64,000 bases of DNA. Origin: Tubulanus polymorphus. Lineage: Eukaryota; Nemertea; Palaeonemertea; Tubulaniformes; Tubulanidae. Numbering within the stretch: the first letter of the stretch is position 1; each line of letters opens with the position of its first letter. The stretch is from positions 11,553,155 through 11,617,154 of the forward strand of contig NC_134033.1 of assembly GCF_964204645.1 (NCBI RefSeq). Direction: 5' to 3'. Below are positions 52,873-64,000 of the stretch, one piece after another. The notes beneath the pieces are model-generated. The model saw only the letters and a list, made by a program, of their open reading frames with translations. It ran no database searches and had not been told where the DNA came from. The position numbers and the translations under genes are program-made.

Positions 52873-54398
52873 TATCTATAAACCGAATACTATCCTCATC
52901 CAATTACCATAAAGAGCATTGTTTGCCACGTTCAATCAATACAATTTCAAGGGGCCCAGTTGCGTAAATATTGGTTACAATGCAGTTTTCTTCAATTTTT
53001 CTTCAATCTTCAATTTTGGAACAACAGGTCCCTGATACAACGCGGTACTGTGTCATTAGCTATCGCGCCAGATGGCACGACTTAAAACTAGCACTTACAA
53101 TCACAGCAAATTTTAATCGTATTTCAATTCTAATTACCTAACTTTCATTCAGATTTTTAACGAAAATTTGTCAAATTGCATTAGATATAGAGTTAGAATG
53201 AGATTTTTTGAGTTTGTACAACGTAAAATTTTCATACATCGATCCTAAATCATTAAATATATAACAAATTTGTTCTTGTTTTTACCAATACCCATAGTGA
53301 ATTCAGAGGGTTAAAATGAGGGTTAATTAAATGGTATTTGAAAGGCGAGTAGCTCATTAGATTCTTTGTTCTATCTGTTATTACCAACTTCACTCTGTAA
53401 GAATGTAACATATAACATAATACAACCATATTTATTACATATGCATACAGTAGTACGAAACGTTGGCTTCGAGCCACCAACATTTTTCTTAAGAAACTTC
53501 CAATTTCTTTTTTTTTACCGAGTCCAAATAGCAACAAACAACGAACACATAAATGACAGTAAACAGCTCTTATCGAAACCTACTTTTACAAATTTTATAG
53601 TAGTGTCTGTCAATGAAGGAAGGAAGGAATATTTTTAATGATAAACTGCTGATGGAAAACCGTCCATGTATTTTTGCTTTCGTTTTCACGAAGAAAATTC
53701 CTCTTTGAATAATGTATCGATGAATTTCAGAACCTTCTATTCCCTTAGAAATCAACAAATTAACCCTTCAAATGCAACAGCGACATGTGTGTTTTCAGGC
53801 GAGGATTCAGGTGAGGATTCAAACGAGGACTCAGACGGTAGCAAGCACCAGAAGCACATACTTCCGTCGTAGAAGCTTGGCTTCATTTGGAAATTGCAAA
53901 AAGCAGTAAATTTTCATTATTTTCTGGGGTTTGTTATGAATTATGCCTGGGATTTCTGTGGTTACTGTGCACTGTATTAGGAGTGTGCTCTACATAACAT
54001 AGTTAATGTACCACTGGGAATTGAGGACTCCGTGCAGTCAACTGAGGTAATTGAAGATTTACCAGGTGGCAACAGAGTGCATTCAGACAATGCCAGTACC
54101 CCATTCAGGTAACAATCTGACACGAGCTATCGACCAAACCCAGTCGAGGAAGGAACGAGTACTTACGGTCACTCGCACTGAAACGGTATTATGTTTAAGT
54201 GGCAAGCGAGGCTCGGCCAAACAACTATATGAGTAGTTATAAATAACTGTTTTGAATGCATTGCTGCAATAGGTAACTGTTTCTTATTGACAATAGTCTT
54301 CAATAGATCGGACAAATAATCATATTTTCATATACACAGAAATTCATTCTGAACAGTCAACACGCCTCAGTAATGTGCACTCATACACACCATTCATT

Positions 54399-54700
54399 CA
54401 GACAATTCAATTCAATTCAATCTTTATTCAGCATAAACATTAATGAAACATTGTTTGCAACTGATACAAATTCGGTAAAATCAAGTATATACATAATAGG
54501 AGATAAACAAATAATAAAATGAAGCATGATTAACACTAATGTTGATCTATCTATATGTAACTGGACAATGAATGTGAAAAAGACCAGTCAGTGCATTAAG
54601 ATCGAATCGACCACAACTTATAATTCAAAGCATGCATACTGCAATGATTTATAGAATACAGAACAGGCCTGGGCTCTGCGAGTAAAATCCTGTTCAGTTG
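54399..54700 (-). mobile_element. LINE 3' end, minus strand
   Basis: CAATTCAATTCAATTCAATC then TTTATTCAGCATAAACATTA: an inverted (TTGAA)n tail with AATAAA, followed by about 250 bp of AT-rich 3' UTR-like sequence. Confidence 0.45.
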
Positions 54701-55120
54701 AACCAATATTCTATTAGGCCTATATCATACTCGATGAAATACTCGATGAAACAGAACAATGGATTATTCTACAACCTTGTACCTTCAGCCTGACGGTTAC
54801 AACTATCTGTTAAACTTTATCAGTAATTTTTTTGCCCGGACTTGTAACAATTTTCCTCGAGGCTATTTCCAAATAATCTTTTATTGCCCGTGATATAAAT
54901 CTTTATCACTTGTGAGCCGCACATGGTATCCTGAAAACCTACATACGTGCACAGTAATAGTGGTAAATCGTTCAATATAGCCGCCTACTTAGCGATTTAC
55001 ACACGTGGTTCTGAGCCCATTACCCATTAACGAGCACGCTAGCATGACAGGATATGTATCCTGTTCGACCCAGCATACTGGGGAAAAAAGCCTAGAGATG
55101 TATTAAAGGTTCATTTAACT

Positions 55121-55582
55121 TTGAAACCGAGCTCTTCGGACGCAGATCCAGGCCTGTATTTTTTTAAATCTCAGTATCGTCCAATACGATCTAGAATTTC
55201 GAGTGCCTTTTCGGATTGCTTTGTTAGTCTCAAAAAGCCGCTAACCAATCATAAAAATGCAAAATTTTCTTTTCTACATGCAAGGATAGCCCACATGAAG
55301 TGCAATTATTTCAAGAAATCTTCTTCCAATCTAACATTAACCCTCGATCTGCACCTGCACTTAAATAAAAAATTTACAAAGGATGACAGAATATCATACC
55401 AGGGCAGAGTCGAACTAAACATCGGAAAAAGGAACAATACTAAGATTATTGTTAAAACGTGGTCAAGTGTCAAGTGGTATCCCTGCAGATATCTGCAGAA
55501 TATGGTTTATAGGCTAATGCAAAGTTGTAAGAGCGAAACTATGAAATATTCATGCGATTTGAGTCATTTGTCCAATGATTAA
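55121..55582 (+). CDS. Unidentified 153-codon open frame
   Basis: Open for 153 codons, but the first codon is TTG; the first in-frame ATG is at 55295, leaving 95 codons. The product is basic and Lys/Ser-rich with an HLHLNKKF segment. No family was recognised. The length is notable for AT-rich DNA, and it lies near a LINE tail, so a transposon remnant is possible. Confidence 0.18.
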   Translation: MKPSSSDADPGLYFFKSQYRPIRSRISSAFSDCFVSLKKPLTNHKNAKFSFLHARIAHMKCNYFKKSSSNLTLTLDLHLHLNKKFTKDDRISYQGRVELNIGKRNNTKIIVKTWSSVKWYPCRYLQNMVYRLMQSCKSETMKYSCDLSHLSND

Positions 55583-55704
55583 TGTTCCCGGCAGGACAGT
55601 ACCCGAGACATTAGACGTAATCTATTCCAACCAGAGAATGCGAGCCTTAAAGCCTAACGCAGGTCGCATAATATCGGATCATATGGAATCGGGAACCAGT
55701 CACG

Positions 55705-55790
55705 AATTTTTCAGGAGTCTTCGTGACTCCGAGTGTACTTAAGATTGTAAAGTCTGGAGTCTTTGTGACTCCGAATGTGAAAGTCTGGTC
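55705..55790. repeat. Short tandem duplication
   Basis: GGAGTCTTCGTGACTCCGAG and GGAGTCTTTGTGACTCCGAA, each a small palindrome (GGAGTC...GACTCC), about 50 bases apart. Confidence 0.65.
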
Positions 55791-55923
55791 GTACAAAGGG
55801 GTGAACATGTTCTATTTCTTACAACGATCGAAACGGATCATAATGCAACCTGAGCTTTAAAGCCAAATGCTGAACTGAGAGTTTACTCTATGCAGGTTCG
55901 ATAGACGACATTATCAAAATTAC

Positions 55924-56041
55924 CAGGGTCCAGTTCCACAGTTCTGAGTTAAGATTTGCCTAGGAGATAACTCATTAAAAATGAACTAACTTTAACACTC
56001 AGAGTTAACTCTAACTCACCACTGTGGAACTGGAGCCAGGG
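55924..56041 (+). mobile_element. Family-E MITE
   Basis: Inverted ends AGGGTCCAGTTCCACAGTTC and CACTGTGGAACTGGAGCC around GAGTTAA/TTAACTC words; non-coding, about 118 bp. Confidence 0.7.
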
Positions 56042-57457
56042 TGATTATCCACGCCAATAAAAATTCAATCACTGGTTTCACGTGTGTCTCTCGTTGTTGA
56101 AATGGTCGAGTGTGTCTGGTTGATAGTGATGTAAAGTGCACGATGCTATCATCGATAATACGATTGATGCTGTCAATTAGTACGATGTATAGTTATAGTA
56201 TGAATCCAACGTTATGACACCCGTGTGACAGCCAGTTGATGGGTCGTTAATTGAATTCTAGTTTCGCTAACCTACCCCTAAACTATCATTTTAATACATA
56301 CAGCCTAACTATTGTTGGGTATACAGATCTATCCGAAATAGAAATACTCCTGAAATTATTATCAGGATTCTTACGGATTACCCAATCTCAATCTCCATAC
56401 TTAGATTATAAACTTTCCATACCCTAAGTTATCTAACTCCAACGTAGAACAGGTAATGTGTAGGCCCATTCAAAGTAAATAAGTACCAATTATCAATACC
56501 ATCCACAAAGTTTTTTCATAAAGTCTGTTGTCAAAATGTGTAGTAAGATATTTTGGCCTATAGCCTAAAATTTGAAGACCCATCCCATCTAAGAAATATC
56601 CTATATAAACAATACACTCAGGGAAAAAATATGGGAAGATTTCAATAACAAAATTTGAACTGGATTTTTAGGCATCCAATGTTTCTGATGCGATGATTGT
56701 TTGTCCTCGCTTGGATTTTACATATGACACGACTGATACAGCGGTTTATCAACAAGTAGGTCAGTGTAGAATTCACCCAATGTGCACCTCAAATTATCAA
56801 ACATATTTGTCATTAGGGTCTTTGATGCCGACATCATAAAAATGTTCTCGATATTTTAGTGACAACGAGAATGCTGATATATGTGCATTGTAATTCTGTG
56901 TAAATACCGCTGGATTAAATAGGTTCAATGCTCAAGCTTCGAGTACATATTACTGATGACATTATCTGTGATGGACTGTTGCGGCAGGTGTTGTGTGTGT
57001 AGTCATGTAGTTGTCACTGGAGCGGAATGAGTATCATGGTCATTACGCACACACTACACAAGGAAACATAGAATCAAACGTGTTTGATCTCGGAAACATT
57101 GTTTCCCGAAACCGTGTCCCTAGTAAATGTTCGCAAGCATGATTCTCCAGTTTCCGTATTTTCAAGTGCCGTATGCGTTGGGCGAAGGGTTAACCGACAT
57201 TACCATAGCGAACCATGTAAAGTTTATAATACACGCGTCATAAAATAGTTACGATGATCATCGAGGTCCATCGTCATCGCAGCCACCACTTCATCATCAT
57301 TACATTATAATCAACAGTACTCGGGGCTAGAGAACATGCACGGTTCATTCACAGTGAACCAACGCCAGTCAGTGTATCCTGTATAACGCACACAGCTCAT
57401 CATCAGACTACGACAGCTCATCACCACCGGCCTACACGCAAAAATCCCATCAACAAC

Positions 57458-57799
57458 ATGCAACAATTACAGTTGAATGATGCTACTGCTGCTGCTACTG
57501 CTGCTGCTGCTGCTGCTGCTAGTGACGGAATGATTGTTAAACAAACGGTACAAACACAAGCGATTCTGTCACCGTTAAAAACTGATGGATTCTACACGAC
57601 CATCATCGTCGATGACGACATGTTCTGTCGCGCGGTTCCGTCAACTTTGAAATCAACTCATGAATTGGCACCGCACTGTACATTTTCACTTAGAACACGA
57701 ACACTCGAGCAGGGTCAGTATCCCTCACAGGGTTCCTGTAGATTGGTCATTCCTGAATACACAGGGTCCCTGCAGATATGTCATTCGGCCACCGCCTAA
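57458..57799 (+). CDS. Probable coding exon with poly-alanine tract, family not recognised
   Basis: ATG at 57458 reads MQQLQLNDATAAATAAAAAA, an Ala tract from GCT/CTG repeats, then a sequence with strong coding character: VKQTVQTQAILSPLKTDGFY, TTIIVDDDMFCRAVPSTLKS, THELAPHCTFSLRTR. A possible donor (CAGG|GTCAGT) lies at 57713/57714. The frame runs on to a stop at 57797-57799, but those last residues look less protein-like. It is probably the first exon of a plus-strand gene; no downstream exon was identified. The Ala repeat suggests a regulatory protein, but no function is assigned. Confidence 0.45.
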   Translation: MQQLQLNDATAAATAAAAAAASDGMIVKQTVQTQAILSPLKTDGFYTTIIVDDDMFCRAVPSTLKSTHELAPHCTFSLRTRTLEQGQYPSQGSCRLVIPEYTGSLQICHSATA

Positions 57800-60460
57800 C
57801 AGGATAACAAAAATATCCCGGTTTCTAAACGTACTGATTTAGGCATAGCTTACTATAAAACTTCTAAGGTACCTTATAGCCTATATCTCAAAATTGAAGG
57901 AGTTTCAGACATTTTGCTAAAATTAAAGGAGTTTCAAGCATTTTCCGTTAAGAGAGAGTTTTTTAGGAATGAAGGAGTTGTAGGGATCGAAGCGAGTCGC
58001 GAGACATCGTCGCGCCTTCGTGTCGAGAAGCATCGAGTGGAATACGCAATTAACAACCGGAAAGTGGTGAAATGGAGAAGTGTATCGTTATCGAACGCCA
58101 TTACAAACCGAATCATTTTACTGTACAGAAAGAAAAATCACAATAATACTCGGTCATCTTTAAGGCCTGATTTCTAAAAGACGCAACCGCATCAAAAATC
58201 AACACCTCGTTTTTAATTTCGCGTGATTCGTCAAAATTTGCATCCGATTAAACAAACAAATCGTGTTTCATCTTCCAGCAACTTTTCATAAGTCGCAACA
58301 ACCAACACGAAGAATGAACCCGCATCGACGCGAATCGAATACCGAACTATGTTTGCTTTTTTACTGAAAATGTTTTGATAACGGCGAGAGATCCTTTTTC
58401 AGACTGCATTAATAGGCCCATTCAGAGCGAGCAGATATGGAGTAGATTTGTTTTACAGCAGCAGCAGCAGCATCAGCAGCAGTGGTGGCGGTGGATGATC
58501 CGATGAGGCGACGAGAATCATGTAGTAATAAACACTGAAATAATGTATGATTAATCAGCAATTAATGAGAGATTTCATCATCGCGTTTCACGGTGACAAC
58601 GACGATGAGAGCTATAACGTCTGACATCAACTAGAAACATAAATCACACCTAGACACGACGAGCATGCGCGCCCACATCCCAACGAGCACGCGCGCTCGC
58701 GTCCCGAGGAAACCTGGGATCGGTGTTGCGACAATAATGGGGTACTGGCTACGCTTACTGTTGCAAGCGAGGATTCCATCACCTTCCCTAGTGACACTCG
58801 GTTACCGCACATCTAAATTTCTATTAGATCTCAATTGACTTTTCTCATTATTAAATCGACTTTCAGTGAAATATATACCCTGTACTGAGTGAGAAAGCAG
58901 ATCTTATATCTATCCGATGATCTGTTTGAGAATTTTCATACATGGAAGACTAAAAATCAAGTTCAAATTTCATCGAAAATGAACTGATTTCGAATAACCC
59001 AGTGTTTTGTTTTGCCCTCTGGTGAGTGCCGGTATACCATCAACTAGTCTAATGCTAGGACGCACTCAGCCAATTCGGAATTCGACCTTGGCATTAGAAA
59101 CCATTTCTCCAACTAAACATGAAATAGTATCTAGGCCTCTATACCCGAGGTATGTACTACTTCCTCCAACTAAGAAAACAATACATATCACAACAAAAAT
59201 GCTTTCAAATATGTGCTGAATAAAAATTCCATCAACAGTGGACCTACTTTAAAATGAGCTTAGGCCATAAATTAGGCCTATTACACTGGTAATACAAGCA
59301 TTCAAATGTTTACTGCGCAACAGGGCCAGTTACTCAATCCAAGCTTAGATTCAAACCAGTCATAGCCGATGGTTTTTGAATCTAATAGCTTAAGATGAGT
59401 GTGTGTGTGTGTGTGACTACGAGTATCTATTTACTTGACTTCCCGACTAGCTTCTAGAACAACTTGGCTTAGGCCTATATAATTTACAAGAAGAAACATT
59501 TTTAGCACATATCACTTGCTTACAGCACATGTATTATATACAATATACTACATGTTTTTTTTTCATCAACATAAGACAAGCACATATTACAATAACAATC
59601 TGTATAGCATTACATCTAACTCTAGTACATCCTACTAAAAATACGGTCAAACCCATTGATTTCAGATCAGTTTAGCCTAATTGAGATTTTCATCTGATTG
59701 GGATATTAAGATCCATCTACATGTAAGCCTATGCGAAGAATGGATTTTAATATCAATATTTCATAAACCAGATGGATATTGAGGCCCAATCCATAAGCCT
59801 AAGTGCCCAGGTCTAACTTGTATAGGCCTAGGCCACAGGGACTCGTCGTTGATTGAAGTTTGCGCAGTAGCTTGGATCCTTCAATCCCAGCAACAGGCTA
59901 AATAATCACGAGCAGATCCAGCCTATACTACCACTACTGCTTGAGCAGTAGGCCTACTCAGGTTAGTAAAAGAGCCATTCCATTTTTCAAGTTCATTGTG
60001 GTAGGCCTAATAAAAATGGTCAATTTGAATAGGCCTTATCAGAAATGGTAAACTTCTTAGGCCAATTAGGCTAATTATTAGGGGCCTCCTAGGCTTAGCC
60101 AAACTCTTCTTCTATGCCATCCTTATTTCACCCAACACCCTAACTAATAAAACCTAAATCAATTTCATTCCACCAACACTTCGCGGAGCGATTAGCGAAC
60201 TGAGCCATATTTCAGGGCTTATAAACATCAGAAAATTATGTCCTATAAAGTTATAAGGAGCCTAATTAGCCAAATCAAGAAGGGCCTAGGATGACGAAAT
60301 AATGAATTACCTAACACAACACCGACCAGGCTTAGGAATAGAATTTGACAGATTGAGGGGAATGAATCCAATATGATGGAGGTCTAATTTCAGGCAAGAG
60401 TTGTTCAAATAACCGACGAAATAACCTGAATACAGCCCGTAAAATTAGCACTGTACTTAC
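57800..60460. other. Non-coding stretch between candidate exons
   Basis: Contains a CAG/GCA repeat (58456-58484), an LCR repeat copy (58740-58800), a (GT)n run near 59400 and many AGGCCTA words at 59240-60300. No exon with good splice sites was recognised. Confidence 0.45.
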
Positions 60461-60489
60461 CTATTGTCCGACTTTAGACCATCATTCAT
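60461..60489 (-). CDS. Candidate first coding exon of a minus-strand gene
   Basis: ATG followed by eight codons (MNDGLKSDN) and a split AG ends at a perfect donor, AATAG|GTAAGTA. Two other ATGs a few bases away are in frames that stop at once. The sequence above it (60500-60640) is relatively G+C-rich and could be the promoter and 5' UTR. No exon 2 was found to the left, so it could be a chance signal or a non-coding leader. Confidence 0.3.
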
Positions 60490-60879
60490 CGGTATCCTTA
60501 CCAGCTAATCCGAAATTCCGATAATCCGACGTAATCCACATCGAATACAGACTGAATTTTCTGTTAGGCCTAGTATCTCTTCTACCGATTCAGCCGCTGG
60601 CAGGTGAGGCGGACGCACCCCCTCCTCGGAGTCACCAAAAACCGTCTATGAATTCAGTCTGTGCAGTTTTTAGGGTAATCCGAGCCAATGGGTCGATTTT
60701 TTTAAATGACCCCGTTATTGTTCGGATCGGAGGTGACAAATCTATTTCATTTTAGTATTCCATGCCGAGATTACTTGGGTAATAAGTAGGAGGAGTAATT
60801 TAAAAAGGAAAAGCCCGATAATGGGCAGCTCCGAACTACTGCTATCTCATTTCACCGGTACGGTGGGAATTTGAGGGTT

Positions 60880-61020
60880 TTATGCGGTTTCTCATTTCAT
60901 ATCTTGCCGTTATGAAGATTTGAAACTTCATTGTTTTGTTCCCTTATCCCAATATTGAATGTTTCGAGTTCATAGTCAATGTTCTGATTAAAGTATGAAT
61001 AAAATTAAATTGAATTGAAA
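60880..61020 (+). mobile_element. LINE 3' end, plus strand, second copy
   Basis: GATTTGAAACTTCATTG, then AAGTATGAATAAAATTAAATTG and AATTG at the very end; same plan as 4150-4257. Confidence 0.4.
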
Positions 61021-61207
61021 CATTTGAAAAACTTGTATTATTTCGAAACTAAATATATCTACTAAATGCATTTATATTTTGTTTACAAACCTTGTAAAAA
61101 CAATTTAGGTTGTAATTGACATAGAATACGTAATTATTTATTATCGGGACGATGTGCTGTATCTGTAGTATATTATATAGGCACTTGTGCCACATTCAAA
61201 CATGTGC

Positions 61208-61279
61208 GGCTTGTTGGTCTAGTGGTATGATTCTCGCTTAGGGTGCGAGAGGTCCCGGGTTCGACTCCCGGACAAGCCC
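61208..61279 (+). tRNA. tRNA-Pro(AGG): tRNA-Pro (anticodon AGG)
   Basis: All cloverleaf arms are present in 72 nt: acceptor GGCTTGT pairs ACAAGCC, D arm GTCTAGTGGTATGA, anticodon stem CTCGC/GCGAG around loop TTAGGGT (AGG at 61240-61242), and T arm CCCGGGTTCGACTCCCGG. The A and B boxes are intact and no CCA is encoded, as expected in eukaryotes. No intron. It looks like a functional nuclear gene rather than a SINE. Confidence 0.97.
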
Positions 61280-62175
61280 CTTGCGTTTTGCAGTTTTTCT
61301 TTTGGCGCCGACACATTACTTGCTCCACTATTATATCTATTTGCTCTTCTATTATATCTATATATTAGATCTCAGTTCAAGTAACGATAATCGTGGTTTT
61401 CCTTTTGTATGAGAGATTATTAGCCACTGCTCCACAGGTAGCTCAATGCAAAATCGCTAGGATCGCAAAATAGTTTTACGAGTACCGATATATTAAAGCT
61501 GTTAGCCTTAAGCGCTCTTGATAAAAATATTACATATGAAACAAAACAAGAATTCCGTTCGAATGATGCATTTAATCACTTGACTGACCAAAAGTACGAA
61601 AGGTAAGGTTTGGATCCTGTAAATTTGGAAAGAAATATTCAGATGTTTTGCGGTGGTTTACATGTGTTGAAGGCACTGAGATGTGTCCTAAATGAAATAC
61701 ATGTATTCTCAACTAATGGCATACGTCAAGTTATAGAATGTACTGTAGACATCTGTGTCCCTGGCTGCATTATATCATCCTCAAGCGTCATATAAAGAAC
61801 AGATATTCCACTCATGTCAAATAGATCCTCCAACGAGAACCATCAGTTTTAATACCAACCTTTCATTTTCCCCCGGTAGTTCGTCGGAATATCTGAATAT
61901 CTACTTCCTCTGAATATCTCCTACAGTTCAATTCTAAGCAATAAATGAGACACGTAAGGCCAAAAATACTTATGAAATGATGTGTAGACGAAAAAATTAT
62001 TAACAATTTTTTTCCATATTTTAAAATCATTTTTTTATTATTCAGAATAAATGGTGCATTTCCGAATTACATGTGCGAATAAGTCGTGTGAACAAGCATA
62101 CAGTCAACATTATACAATTTTCATTTCTTAATAATTCTCAAGTTTTTTTTCGTTAGATGGAAGCATTCATGTTTC

Positions 62176-62400
62176 TAACCCTTTCAGCGCGTGTACACCA
62201 CAGTGCGGTGTATAAATCGGTGATTGACTTTGCTAGTACAACGTATTTCGGTATATAGATGTTTTCAGTAGCACCTGTCAAACAGTGAAATAGTAACTAA
62301 CGATACACCGCACTGAAGTGTAGACGCGCTATTAAAACGGTATGCCAATTATACAAAACACTGGCATGGATATTAAACATTTTCAAATATCTCCAGCTTT
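62176..62400 (+). mobile_element. piggyBac-like MITE, decayed copy
   Basis: Starts CTAACCCTTTCAGCGC and contains the family words CAGTGCGGTGTATAAATC and GCACCTGTCAAACAGTG. The right terminus is lost near TCTCCAGC. Confidence 0.65.
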
Positions 62401-63452
62401 GACCGTACAGCTCCTACTAGGTAGTTAATTAGGCTTGAAATATTCGTACTCAGTGTCATCTACATACATACAATTTCTTTGTGACATCAGAGAATTAATA
62501 AGAAAAAAAAACCATCATGCATATCTATAGTCGAAAGAAGATAATATGCATCCTCAAAGCCGCATTAGACAGAAATGCCGCAGTCGACCGTTGCTTGCAC
62601 AAAAATGTATCTACATTTACTATTCACCTTATTTTTCTGTGCAATTAAAATTATTTATTCATCATTCAAAACACGTGAAAAAAGTCTCATTCTAAACAAT
62701 GTTAGAAAATTTTGCTAACGAAAATTTATTTCAATATTCGGTCGGCACATGGTTTTTTGAAAGACAATGTTAGTCGTAGTAGTTATCTACCATCAACGAC
62801 ACAATTTTTAACATTTCGTATACAGATCAAGTATAGAAAAAAAAGCTTAGCAAATTTAGATATATAGTGGAACCTCATTAATGCGAATTTTGTGGGCAAA
62901 AGTTTAATTGTATTAAACAAGTTTTAGCATTATCCAAAGCTTGATTGATATAAATATCTCAGCTGGGACATGCTGGAAATCATCGTAACAGGTTTTGTCC
63001 GGAATCGTACTGACGAGGTTCAACTGTACTGAATACAATTACGAATAAATATAAATTATGGAACTTTTTTGTTTGTTTTGGTGGAAAAATGTTCATTTCA
63101 TGCCGTAAAAGAAATTGACTTAACTATCGACGCCGGGTTCTAGATAAGATGACAGGTTATAATTCTTTTTTCGGAAACATCTACTCGTTCACAGAAACTG
63201 ATAATTTCATTCGAGAACAGCGTTTTCCGCGTGAAAGACGATAACTACGCGTAAAATTCAGAATTTCATTCGGTGTACTTCGGTAATTAAGTCTTGTTAA
63301 CCGCGTTCATCCGCCGAGATATCTCCAGATTTACCTCTCCCAAGTAGCTCGACCACATCAAATTCGTTTAAAGAGTTTTTCAGTTTTTTTTTCTTCGTTA
63401 GTTTGCTTTAAGAAGGTAAAGAGTAACGTCACTGGCGACGCAATCATACATT

Positions 63453-63536
63453 TTATTCGGTTAAAACAATCTGTAGAACGCTTTGTTGTTCTTCATTCAG
63501 TTGATCCATGCACGCCTGAAATACTGCACCATTCGC
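63453..63536 (-). CDS. Last coding exon of an unidentified gene
   Basis: A strong acceptor (TTTTTCAG) opens 27 codons in phase 0, reading ANGAVFQACMDQLNEEQQSV then LQIVLTE, and a TAA stop. The amphipathic F-x-x-C-x-x-x-L-x-x-E-QQ-x-x-LQ pattern resembles a final HEAT-type helix as in importin-like proteins, but the family is not identified. Earlier exons must lie to the right of the window or in 63537-64000, where none was recognised. The gene ends about 3 kb before the candidate start at 60489, in the same direction. Confidence 0.5.
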   Translation of the reverse strand, partial: ANGAVFQACMDQLNEEQQSVLQIVLTE

Positions 63537-63587
63537 CTGAAAAATACATCGATACCAAAAAGTGATAAACACAAAATTTATTTGAAT

Positions 63588-63790
63588 CAGGACCCAGTTC
63601 CACAGATGATCAGGTACGAATTGGTTGTTGAATTCAGTTCCACATTTGTGTGGGTCTAATTTTACTCTGAACCTAGTTCCACAGTTGCTTGGGTTCGATT
63701 TGATTCTGAATTCAGTTCCACAGTTGTGTCCTGAGTTAAACAAAAGACTAAATTCAGAAGCCAGTTAAATCTAACTCACAACTCTGGCCA
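63588..63790. repeat. Tandem family-E MITE ends (about 45-60 bp units)
   Basis: The words CAGTTCCACAG or CAGTTCCACAT occur four times with spacers ending in variants of GGTTCGATTTGATTCTGAA, as in partial tandem copies of a family-E terminus. An open frame over this region upstream of the last exon at 63453 is only repeat. Confidence 0.6.
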
Positions 63791-64000
63791 CCTTGCCCAG
63801 GTAACACCATTTTAAGCACAACACACACAGCGGATTTGGGGATGGACTGATTCGCCCCTTCAAAATCAGATGGACACGGGAGCTGACGCTACATCGATGT
63901 AAGAGAATTGTCGAAAGTTTGATTTTGCGATTTTGTCGCCATGACAACCACGGTAAGCATTGATCCGATACGAGCACGGGATTTAAAAAGAAACGCGAAA

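Larger units (their letters stand above)
44076..57457. other. FARP upstream/intergenic region, no supported exon
   Basis: 13 kb of AT-rich DNA. Contents noted separately: LINE tails, piggyBac-like MITE, tRNA-like element, 52456 MITE, GA-rich tract at 48957-49055, LTR-like segment at 49440-49780 and short tandem repeats. FARP's transcription start is probably in the first 1-2 kb, but no core promoter can be assigned with confidence. Confidence 0.5.
60640..63452. other. Non-coding stretch around the tRNA gene
   Basis: Apart from tRNA-Pro it holds a LINE-like tail (60880-61020) and a piggyBac-like MITE (62176-62400). The rest is AT-rich with no supported gene on either strand. Confidence 0.5.

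Noticed and set aside
63537-63743. N-terminal extension of the terminal exon frame (CGTEF repeats)
   Set aside because: It is the translation of tandem family-E MITE ends in front of a clear splice acceptor.

Overview
The window is animal nuclear DNA. Coding exons are short, bounded by GT/AG splice sites and separated by long AT-rich introns full of microsatellites, minisatellites and small inverted-repeat transposons. There is no sign of operons or bacterial gene density. The protein families (FARP-type FERM protein, GT47 exostosin-like enzyme), the tRNA-derived SINEs and the many MITEs suit a marine invertebrate, plausibly a lophotrochozoan such as a mollusc or annelid. That placement is inference; nothing here fixes the species.

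Main gene (minus strand, 44075 down to at least 2965): nine coding exons join in frame into the N-terminal 346 residues of a FARP/FRMD7-type FERM protein. They cover the complete FERM domain (F1, F2, F3) and the start of the FERM-adjacent region. The DH and PH domains expected of FARP would lie left of position 1. Intron 1 is about 26 kb. Intron 5 is almost entirely a 61-bp satellite.

Nested gene (plus strand, 19606-21660): inside FARP intron 1, two exons join to encode a 554-residue type II membrane protein with a GT47 (exostosin-like) glycosyltransferase domain. Its large second exon is strikingly G+C- and CpG-rich compared with the surrounding DNA.

Right part (44.1-64 kb): the FARP upstream region, then mostly non-coding DNA. 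It holds a poly-alanine coding exon of unknown family (57458, plus), a candidate first coding exon (60489, minus), an intact tRNA-Pro(AGG) gene (61208-61279, plus), and the last exon of an unidentified minus-strand gene (63536-63453).

Repeats: at least five MITE families are present, including a TTAA-flanked piggyBac-like family with six copies or fragments and one nested insertion. There is also a tRNA-derived SINE family, LINE 3' tails ending in TTGAATTGAATTG, foldback elements carrying hammerhead-ribozyme-like cores, several minisatellites, and long AT, AC/GT, CAGA and GACC microsatellites. No CRISPR array, virus or prokaryotic system was seen.
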